From NCBI RefSeq assembly GCF_030733265.1, contig NZ_JASHJI010000012.1:115563-179562 (forward strand): 64,000 bases of DNA. The letters run 5' to 3'. This stretch comes from Roseibium sp. MMSF_3412. GTDB lineage: Bacteria > Pseudomonadota > Alphaproteobacteria > Rhizobiales > Stappiaceae. A program made the position numbers and the translations under genes. This document shows, in pieces, positions 53,145 through 60,422 of this stretch (position 1 is its first letter; each line of letters opens with the position of its first letter). The notes under the pieces were generated by a model. It ran no database searches and had not been told where the DNA came from. It was given only the letters and a program-made list of their open reading frames with translations.

Positions 53145-53470
53145 TGGAGCTTTTTCTCCGGCTCAGGGTCTTCAAAGGCCGTGGGAAGCATGTCCGCTAC
53201 ATTGATGCCCGGATTGATTTCGATGAATTTCAGGCAGGCACACCGCAGCAGCGACGTGAAGTTTGTCGGCTCCCCCCGCAGCTGCAGAACCTCCGAATGC
53301 AGTGTGGAAATGAATGTCGGCGTCGAGACATTATCGCGCCGTGCAATCTCGTCGATGATTTCCCAGAAGGCATTCTCCAGCCGGATGCTGGTGCTTTGCC
53401 CGTTCAAACGCATACTGCGTGTCTGCGTGGCATAGCGCTCGGGATCCTGTCCCGCAAAGATCTGACACAT
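53135..53470 (-). CDS. Ribbon-helix-helix domain protein (RHH_4 family)
   Basis: The 111-residue protein has the start MCQIFAGQDPERYATQTRSM followed by the RHH strand and helices (RLNGQSTSIRLENAFWEIID, IARRDNVSTPTFISTLHSEV). This family is common in alphaproteobacteria and is usually annotated as a DNA-binding regulator of unknown targets. GGGAGGAAC precedes the ATG. It stands just upstream of the glyoxalase/GMC genes and overlaps a perfect palindrome at its end, so it may regulate them. Confidence 0.8.
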   Translation of the reverse strand: MCQIFAGQDPERYATQTRSMRLNGQSTSIRLENAFWEIIDEIARRDNVSTPTFISTLHSEVLQLRGEPTNFTSLLRCACLKFIEINPGINVADMLPTAFEDPEPEKKLQVV

Positions 53471-54199
53471 GTTGTTCCTCCCGGTGTCAGTTTATTGGCT
53501 CGCAAAGCAAGTTGCTCTGCTGGCTTCCGTGCGAACACGGACAGAAGCATTATGATCCAGAGACCGGCGAAGCACCAGCCACCGTATCGCGTGTGCGCAT
53601 GAACAGGGATGACGCCCATATGGCGCCGGGAACAAGTATCCGGTCCTCCGTCGTTGCCGGACGTGATCCGCTGCTGGCCGGTTTAAGAAATGAGTCCCTT
53701 GAAACGCGTTCACGCATGCAGACTTGTCTTCCCTGCTGAATCGCGGCGGAAGGCAGGGAACCAGTAGCCTCTTTGTTTCAGAACCCTTTTCCAAACCCGG
53801 CAACAGTGGACTTGATCCGGCAGTCCATGCCCTGACGCTTGAACCACACACGCGCTGGCAAGCGAACGTGAAACGGCCTGGATCCCCGATCAGGTCGGGG
53901 ATGACACTTTGCGGGACACAGGCGACTTTCTTCAACTGCCGTCACCTCGGATAAAACACCAGCCTCATCCTGAGGAGGGCCTCGAGGCCTGTCTCGAAGG
54001 ATGGGCGTCAGGCACATGAGTGTGGGTCATCCTTCGAGACAGCGCTCGCGCGCTTCCTCACGATGAGGTGTGTTGCCTGTGCTCCGCCTTGCGCCTCGAA
54101 AATCACCCCGAACGAACAGAATGAGATCCTGCCCAATTCTCCGAGGTTTTCCGGGACGGCGATGGAAACCCCTGCCGCATGCTGTGAACGATCGGCGCT
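53471..54199. other. Non-coding repeat region upstream of the RHH gene
   Basis: These 729 bases hold no supportable gene. They include a short palindrome GGATCCCCGATCAGG/TCGGGGATGAC near 53880-53905 and the long CTCATCCTGAGG element at 53963-54068. Short reading frames here cross the repeats and are not genes. The promoter of the RHH gene must lie in the first 150 bases. Confidence 0.6.
53963..54068. repeat. Long palindromic intergenic element, type A, copy 1
   Basis: It begins CCTCATCCTGAGGAGG, carries TGTCTCGAAGGATGG and the complementary CATCCTTCGAGACA, and ends CACGATGAGG, so the whole block can fold into one cruciform. Four further full copies lie at 59545-59653, 60117-60224, 63598-63705 and 63853-63960, and a half copy near 56602-56653. 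Confidence 0.8.
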
Positions 54200-56506
54200 C
54201 TACAATGCCAGTTTGAGCTTGCCGCCATTCTGCGCGCGCGAACAGCAAGACATCATCCGGTCGTTCTGCGCGCGCTCGCCGCGGCTCAGAACCATGTCCC
54301 GATGGTCGACCGCGCCTTCCAGGACCGCGACTTCGCAGCTGCCGCACAACCCTTCCCGGCAATCACAGGCGACATCGATGCCTGCTGCGAGGATGGCGTC
54401 GAGCAGTGTCTCGTCCGCAGCCACGTTCAACTTCAGGCCCGAGTCGGCAAGGTCCACGTCGAATGCCGCTTCCCGGGCAGGATCCAGACCGGTGCTCCCG
54501 CCGGCAAAAAATTCGAAATGAAAGCTGCCGTCCGGCAGATGCGCTGTCAGCTGTTCAACGGCGGCAATGAGCCGTTCCGGACCGCAAACGTAAATCTGCC
54601 CGCCCGAAGGCAGCCCATTGACGATCTGTCCCAGATCGGCCCGCTGCCCTTCATCGCCCGCATGTATCGAAAGGCAGGAACCGTGGTCGCGCTCAAGACG
54701 CTCGAGAAAGGCCATAGCACGCCGCGAACGGCCGCAATAATGAACCTGATAGGACTTGCCGAGCGCTTTCAGACGGTCGGCCATGGCGATGATCGGCGTG
54801 ATGCCGATACCGCCAGCCACAAGGATGTGCCGGTCCGCGCTCTCATCCAGGCGAAAGAGATTGTGCGGCCCCCGCAGCCGCAGCTCCATACCTTCTTCAA
54901 TGGTGGCGTGAATATGCGCGGAGCCTCCCCGTCCGTTCGCCTCGCGCAGGATCGCGAGGTCGTAACCGCCCATGCCCGGCTGTCCGCAAAGAGAATACTT
55001 GCGGTCAAACCCTCCGATCGAAAGCTCGATATGCGCTCCCGCGCTCCAGTTTGGCAGGGCGCGGCCCCGTGCATCCACAAGCGTCAGGCCGATGACGTCC
55101 TCGGCCTCGCACCGGACCCCGGCGACCCTGACCTTGCGTGCAATGTCCCGCCGGAGCGGCGGACCGACGGGGAAATGGCGCTCGCCGCGGGAAGCGCCCG
55201 GATCGAGCCGCTCGGGATTGTGCGCGGGATCCCATTCGACCCAGAGCTCTTCGGGCCCACGGAAAGACGTGCTCGGAACATAGGAGAACGTCTGCTCTGA
55301 CAGGCTCAGATGCGGCAGGCGGCGTGTAAATTCCTCCAGGAAGATCCGCATTTCCATGCGGCCGATATTCTTGCCCATGCACTGATGGCTGCCATAGCCA
55401 AAGGTCAGGTGGTCGACAGCATTGTCGCGGTAGATATCGAACCTGTCCCCGTCTTCGAAATGGCGTTCGTCCTGGTTACCCGACGCTTGAACGATCAGCA
55501 GCTTGGCCCCTTCCGGCAGTTCCACCCCTCCGAGCCGGGCCGGCGCCGTCACCTGTCTTCGCCAGGCGACAATGGAACCGGAGTAGCGAAGGCACTCCTC
55601 GACCGCATTGGGAATGAGACTCGGGTCATTGCATATGTCTTCCCATGCCTGGCGGTGGCTCAGAAGCGTCTTGAACATGTTGGCTGAGGCAAGCGAGGTC
55701 GTCTCATGCGCGGCCACGATGATTGCCATCATCATGGAATGCACGTAGCTGTCGGTCACCACATCCGGCATCTGCGCGTTCTTGCGGATGGTTTCATGCA
55801 TCCAGCCGGTGCCGTCAGGCTCCTGCTTCATCCGCTCGATGATCCTGCCCGCATATTGCCAGAACTGCCCGACGGAATGGGCAACCGCGATCTGCTGTTC
55901 ATCGGTCGGCCTGCCCCAGGTGTTGACGGAATGCGCAACGGAGAAAGTCTTGAAAACCGCGATTTCATCCTCGGGCACACCCAGGAAATGCAGGGCAACG
56001 TTGAGCGGCACTTCATAGAGCAGCGCGCCGACCAGATCGACGCGGCCGTTATCGATGAAGGTATCCATTTTCTCGCGTGTCAGCCGACGCACCATGTCCT
56101 GCTTGGCTTCCAGGTTTTCAGGCAGAAAGTGATCCATCAGCACCCGCCGCCGTTCCATATGCGCGGGCTCGTCCTCGTTCACCATGGTCCGGTTGAGCTG
56201 ATAGCCATAGCTCTTGAGAACCTCCATCGTTTCCGGCGGTGCCGGGGTGATCTTCTCCAGGGCAATGCACGGCGAATAGAGGATATTGTCGCGAAAAACC
56301 GCCTTGATGTCCTCGTAGCGGCTGACAATCCAGTAGCCGAGTTTTTCGCTGAAAAAGACGGGCAACTGTGCCCGCGACCAGCGCAGCGCTTCAGCAGGAT
56401 CGGCCTGATAGGGCGCGTCGAAAGGATCGAATTCTGCTGCCTTGCGAGCAAAAGGGCAGGCACTTTCTTCAGGAGCGCTGCCGTCCGTTCCACTCAATCC
56501 CGCCAT
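54200..56506 (-). CDS. Self-sufficient cytochrome P450 fused to phthalate-dioxygenase-type reductase (CYP116-like)
   Basis: The 768-residue class VII P450 starts at the ATG after GAGGGG. The heme domain (1 to about 440) has the oxygen-activation helix AAHETTS, ExxR in ECLRYS and heme ligand Cys near 376 in FGYGSHQCMGKN, which is typical of CYP116. Next come an FMN/NADH reductase domain (RKYSLC, GGIGITPIIAMAD, YVCGPERLI) and a plant-type 2Fe-2S domain near 712-752 (CDCREGLCGSC, then MSCC). It needs no partner proteins and monooxygenates organic compounds with NAD(P)H. It is monocistronic within the repeat-rich region. Confidence 0.94.
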   Translation of the reverse strand: MAGLSGTDGSAPEESACPFARKAAEFDPFDAPYQADPAEALRWSRAQLPVFFSEKLGYWIVSRYEDIKAVFRDNILYSPCIALEKITPAPPETMEVLKSYGYQLNRTMVNEDEPAHMERRRVLMDHFLPENLEAKQDMVRRLTREKMDTFIDNGRVDLVGALLYEVPLNVALHFLGVPEDEIAVFKTFSVAHSVNTWGRPTDEQQIAVAHSVGQFWQYAGRIIERMKQEPDGTGWMHETIRKNAQMPDVVTDSYVHSMMMAIIVAAHETTSLASANMFKTLLSHRQAWEDICNDPSLIPNAVEECLRYSGSIVAWRRQVTAPARLGGVELPEGAKLLIVQASGNQDERHFEDGDRFDIYRDNAVDHLTFGYGSHQCMGKNIGRMEMRIFLEEFTRRLPHLSLSEQTFSYVPSTSFRGPEELWVEWDPAHNPERLDPGASRGERHFPVGPPLRRDIARKVRVAGVRCEAEDVIGLTLVDARGRALPNWSAGAHIELSIGGFDRKYSLCGQPGMGGYDLAILREANGRGGSAHIHATIEEGMELRLRGPHNLFRLDESADRHILVAGGIGITPIIAMADRLKALGKSYQVHYCGRSRRAMAFLERLERDHGSCLSIHAGDEGQRADLGQIVNGLPSGGQIYVCGPERLIAAVEQLTAHLPDGSFHFEFFAGGSTGLDPAREAAFDVDLADSGLKLNVAADETLLDAILAAGIDVACDCREGLCGSCEVAVLEGAVDHRDMVLSRGERAQNDRMMSCCSRAQNGGKLKLAL

Positions 56507-57543
56507 GTTTCCCCTCGCCGCGTCCCGTCTTCTGCGTTTCACGGGCACTATAGAAAAGAAAGCGGGAGCACGCGAGACGCAGCGCAAAATTGCCGCCTCC
56601 GGCATTGCCGGTCCATCCCTGTCGAGAGCGCTCACGCGCTTTCTCGGGATGAGGCGACATTCCGACTGCGCGCGCCTGCCGGGCTGAACCGCAACGGCAT
56701 GGATGCCATGATCGAGCCATGGCATGACCTGGAGCGTTTGAAACTTGCTTGGTGGCCGGTCCGTAAGGCGTCATTCGGGAAAGATGCATACCCATTGGTT
56801 TCGTCATCCCGGCCAAGCGCAGCGCGAGCCGGGATCGGGGAACGGGAACCCAAGGCTCTTGGCACGTTTCATCGCAGCACACCACGGCTCTCCGGCCCCG
56901 GGTCTCACTATGTTCGCCCGGGGTGACGAAGGAGAGGACCAGTGACCTCCCTCACCGTCATTGCAGGGCTTGACCCTGCAATCCATACCCTGACGCTTCA
57001 ACCGCGCACGCCCTGACAAGCGGACCTGAAACGGCATGGATGCCATGATCGAGCCATGGCATGACCAATGCGTATGGGTGTTTTTTCTGGAATCCGTACT
57101 CACCCGCCCGTCATTGCGGGGCTTGCCCCACTGCTGTCCGGTTTAGAAATTGCGATCGAACTTGTGTCGTTGAGAAAGCTTCATAATTCCGATCGGTACC
57201 AAGTCGGGATACGGACTTGCTTCCCGGATTTGTCGTCCCGGTTTGACGCATATGCGGCAAGACCGGGATCCAGTACGCCGTGTCACTGGAGGTTAGATGA
57301 AGATGGTGAAACAAGAGGGTCCTGGTTCCCTGCCTTCCGCTTCGCGTCAGCAGGGATGACACGTTCATCGACCAGGGATCGCCGCAATAGATCATTGCCG
57401 GGTTAAACCGGACAGCAGTGGGCTTGACCCTGCAATCCATGCCCTGACCTCCTTGCGGACACGCTCTTCCAGAGGCAACCGGGAACCCCTTGCCTCTCCG
57501 CCATCTTCCAATCGCCAGCCACACGTCTTGGCGGGTCGGTCAC
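56507..57543. other. Non-coding region with palindromic repeats upstream of the P450 gene
   Basis: These 1,037 bases lie between the P450 and the dehydrogenase genes. They contain a half type A element near 56602-56653, a copy of the composite repeat (56685-57066) and several GGGCTTGACCCTGCAATCC palindromes (about 56957-56985 and 57420-57445). Reading frames are short and cross the repeats, so no gene is called. The P450 promoter lies in the first 100-150 bases. Confidence 0.6.
56685..57066. repeat. Diverged copy of the composite repeat
   Basis: It is the same order of sub-elements as in the tandem units at 59113-60255: ACGGCATGGATGCCATG, GTTTGAAACTTGCTTGG, CCCATTGGTTTCGTCATCCC, the CCGGGTCTCACT palindromic part (56802-56928) and GCAGGGCTTGACCCTGC. 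A second start of the unit occurs at 57028. Confidence 0.75.
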
Positions 57544-58557
57544 CTAGCCCGCGAAGTCGAGAACGATCGTTCCCTGGGCGCGGCCCCTCCCCTGATATGC
57601 GAGCGCCTCCATGGCACTGGCCGGACCGAAGCTCGCGGTGTCGACCACCGGCCTGACCGTTCCCGATTCAACAAGTTCCTGGATTATTGCCAGATGTGTG
57701 CAGTCCGGCACCATGGGGACGAAGGTGTACCTTGCACCTTTCTCTTTCGCCTTGCGCCGGAGATCACGCCCCTTGAACCAGAGAACCTGCCGCATCAGGG
57801 GATTGAGTTTCAGCTGTTTCGCGGCCGTGTCGTCGACGGGTCCAAACAGGCTGACGACGGCCCCGCCCGGCCTGATCACATCGAAAGCGGAGAAGGTGGC
57901 ATCGCCCCCAAGCGTGTCCAGGACCATGTCCAGATCACGCAATTCGTCACGGTAGTCGACGAGCTGATAATCCAGGATACCGTCTGCACCAAGTTCCCTG
58001 ACCCAGTCCGCGTTTTCCGTACTGGTCGTTGTAAAGACCGTGGCTCCGAGAAACTTCGCGTATTGTATTGCAAAGGAGCCGACTGCGCCGCCGCCTTCGT
58101 GGATCAGAATGCGGTCGCCCGCCCTCGGACCGTTTTGTCCGAAAGCCTGGATGACCGCGCTTCCGACAAGCGGGAGACCGGCCGCCTCGCGGAAATCGGC
58201 ATTCAGCGGCATTTCCCTGACATGGGCGGCATGCGCCGGTTGGAACGCCGCGCATGTGCTCAGGACAGCGTCTGGCAGGTAGCCGTAGACTGCATCTCCC
58301 AGGTCACGGGCCGTGACGTTCGCGCCCTTGGCGACGACGATACCGGAAACGCAAAGCCCGCTGCCATGCGGAAACTTCGTTTTCACGACAAACGCGTTCT
58401 TGCCGTTTTCCGAAAGGAAATCTGCCGGGTTCACGGCAGCGGCATGCAGCTTGATCAGCACCTCGCCCCGGCCCGGTTTCGGCCTGTCCCGGCTGTCACC
58501 TGCAACAGCGGTTTCGCGCGTTGGTCCGTGGCGCATTTCGGACCGGAACTCAATCAT
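57544..58557 (-). CDS. Zinc-independent quinone oxidoreductase/alcohol dehydrogenase-like protein
   Basis: The roughly 337-residue medium-chain dehydrogenase/reductase has KPGRGEVLIKLHAAAVNPADF near the N-terminus, the nucleotide-binding ILIHEGGGAVGSFAIQYAK and the C-terminal GRAQGTIVLDF. It lacks the zinc ligands of alcohol dehydrogenases and belongs to the quinone oxidoreductase group using NADPH. The start is uncertain: ATG at 58557 or 58536, and the first 25 residues do not resemble the usual beta-strand lead-in of the family, so the true N-terminus may be altered. It is flanked by repeats on both sides. Confidence 0.8.
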   Translation of the reverse strand: MIEFRSEMRHGPTRETAVAGDSRDRPKPGRGEVLIKLHAAAVNPADFLSENGKNAFVVKTKFPHGSGLCVSGIVVAKGANVTARDLGDAVYGYLPDAVLSTCAAFQPAHAAHVREMPLNADFREAAGLPLVGSAVIQAFGQNGPRAGDRILIHEGGGAVGSFAIQYAKFLGATVFTTTSTENADWVRELGADGILDYQLVDYRDELRDLDMVLDTLGGDATFSAFDVIRPGGAVVSLFGPVDDTAAKQLKLNPLMRQVLWFKGRDLRRKAKEKGARYTFVPMVPDCTHLAIIQELVESGTVRPVVDTASFGPASAMEALAYQGRGRAQGTIVLDFAG

Positions 58558-59112
58558 CGCCCTGCCCGTTTCCCTGTCCGCGGCAAAGTCCGGTCTTCGC
58601 GGTCGGCATGCGACGCGACGCGAAGGTGCCGCTGACTGTTCTCTTCGTTCGACCGCAGGAAAACGGAGCTGCGCGCGCGGAGCCGGGCTCCCTGGTTCCG
58701 GAGAATTTCTGATTGCTCTCGACCTGGAGAAGCACAAAAGTTGCAACCGGCCCGGGAACCACCGGTGCGACACCACGGCGCGGAAAAAACGCGAGCCTCG
58801 GGCGTGGCCCTAGAATAACGGTGAACATAAATGGACGCCTCACTTGACGGACGCCCCCACACACACAATTTCCTAGCAAGAAAAAGTAAAAAAGTAATAT
58901 ACCGGCTGTTTGTTTGATCAAAGTCGCTTTTTATTCTGAAAATTTTTTCAGATTTTACTATTTGAAGCAAATATATAGCCTGATGTCTCAAAATTATCGA
59001 CGGTATGACTTCAATCGAAAGTGAAGGAGGGACGCGGCACCGCACGGACTCCGCTCCTTCAGGGCCTTCCTCAGTATGAGCGGCACAGCAACTGTTCCCG
59101 CCCTGCCGAGCA

Positions 59113-59684
59113 GAAACGGAACGGCATGGATGCCTTGGTCGGGCCATGGAGAGACCTGCAACGTTTGAAACTTGCTTGGCCGCCGGTCCGTCAGGCGTCA
59201 GTCAGGAAAGATGAATACCCATTGGTTTCGTCATCCCGGCCAAGCGCAGCGCGAGCCGGGATCGGGGAACCCAAGGCGCTTAGCACGTTTCATCGCAGCA
59301 CAGCGTGGCTCTCCGGCCCCGGGTCTCACTCTGTTCGCCCGGGGTGACGAAGAAGAGGACCAGTGCGCTCTCTCCCTCAGTCATTGCAGGGCTTGACCCT
59401 GCAATCCATTCCGATGGCTCTCCGCTCGGGAGAACTCCCTGAATGGCACCGTGGACTGGATCCCCGATCAAGCCGGGGATGACGACAGTGGTGATGACGC
59501 GCCCTGCACAAGCACGCCGCCGTGCAGCCGATCCGCACCAATGACCTCATCCTGAGGAGGACCCGGAGGGGCCGTCTCGAAGGATCGGCGGCAAGCGCAT
59601 AAACGAGCAGGCCATCCTTCGAGACAGGACTCCGGCCTTCCTCAGGATGAGGGGGGACTGCAACTGTTGCCGCTTCACCACGCT
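59113..59684. repeat. Composite tandem repeat, unit 1 (572 bp)
   Basis: The unit runs from GAAACGGAACGGCATGGATG to just before the next identical start. It contains in order the GTTTGAAACTTGC segment, the CGTCATCCCGG palindrome (59229-59349), the GCAGGGCTTGACCCTGC palindrome (about 59380-59406), GGATCCCCGATCAAGCCGGG (59459-59483) and a type A element (59545-59653). Confidence 0.85.
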
Positions 59685-60255
59685 GAAACGGAACGGCATG
59701 GATGCCATGGTCGAGCCATGGAGAGACCTGCAACGTTTGAAACTTGCTTGGCCGCCGGTCCGTCAGGCGTCAGTCAGGAAAGATGAATACCCATTGGTTT
59801 CGTCATCCCGGCCAAGCGCAGCGCGAGCCGGGATCGGGGAACCCAAGGCGCTTAGCACGTTTCATCGCAGCACAGCGTGGCTCTCCGGCCCCGGGTCTCA
59901 CTCTGTTCGCCCGGGGTGACGAAGAAGAGGACCAGTGCGCTCTCTCCCTCAGTCATTGCAGGGCTTGACCCTGCAATCCATTCCGATTGCCCTCCGCTCG
60001 GGAGAACTCCCTGAATGGCACCGTGGACTGGATCCCCGATCAAGCCGGGGATGAAGACAGTGGTGATGACGCGCCCTGCACAAGCACGCCGCCGTGCAGC
60101 AGATCCGCACCAAAGGCCTCATCCTGAGGAGGACCGACACGGTCCGTCCCGAAGGATCGGCGGCAGGCGCATGAACATGCAGCCCACCCTTCGAGGCAGG
60201 CCTCCGGCCTTCCTCAGGATGAGGGGCACAGCAAACGTTCCCACCCCAACGAGCA
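59685..60255. repeat. Composite tandem repeat, unit 2 (571 bp)
   Basis: It is a nearly identical direct copy of unit 1 with the same sub-elements in the same order; only scattered substitutions are seen until the type A element (60117-60224). The first 25 bases of a third unit follow at 60256 before the similarity stops in GGATCCCGGATCACG. Confidence 0.85.
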
Positions 60256-60335
60256 GAAACGGAACGGCATGGATCCCGGATCACGTTCGGGACGACACCG
60301 GTCGCACGTTCCCGATGCCCACGAAAACCTGCCTT

Positions 60336-60379
60336 GAAACAAAAGAAACTGACCGCCTGGAGGTCCGCCGGCGGCCAGT
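60336..60379 (-). terminator. Terminator of the autotransporter gene
   Basis: On the minus strand a 10-bp stem (ACTGGCCGCC with GGCGGTCAGT, one G-U pair) and 12-base loop is followed by TTTCTTTTGTTTC. It lies 44 bases after the stop codon. Confidence 0.8.
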
Positions 60380-60422
60380 TCCGGGTGGCCCGTTGTGAGG
60401 GGCCGCTTAACGGTGGTTCGCG

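Larger units (their letters stand above)
58558..60422. other. Large non-coding repeat block
   Basis: About 1.87 kb carries no supportable gene. The first 460 bases include an AT-rich stretch (58855-58990) with a TCTGAAAA/TTTTCAGA hairpin. The remainder is two tandem copies of a 572-bp composite repeat and the start of a third. Short frames of 60-120 codons here repeat with the units and contain no family motif. Confidence 0.7.

Noticed and set aside
58554..59147. Minus-strand frame of about 197 codons upstream of the quinone-oxidoreductase-like gene
   Set aside because: It runs through the AT-rich stretch and the repeat block, shows no motif and overlaps the better-supported gene end.
59172..59968. 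Two identical small frames of about 74 codons in the composite repeats
   Set aside because: Their identity reflects the tandem duplication of non-coding palindromes; they contain the palindromes themselves and no start signal.
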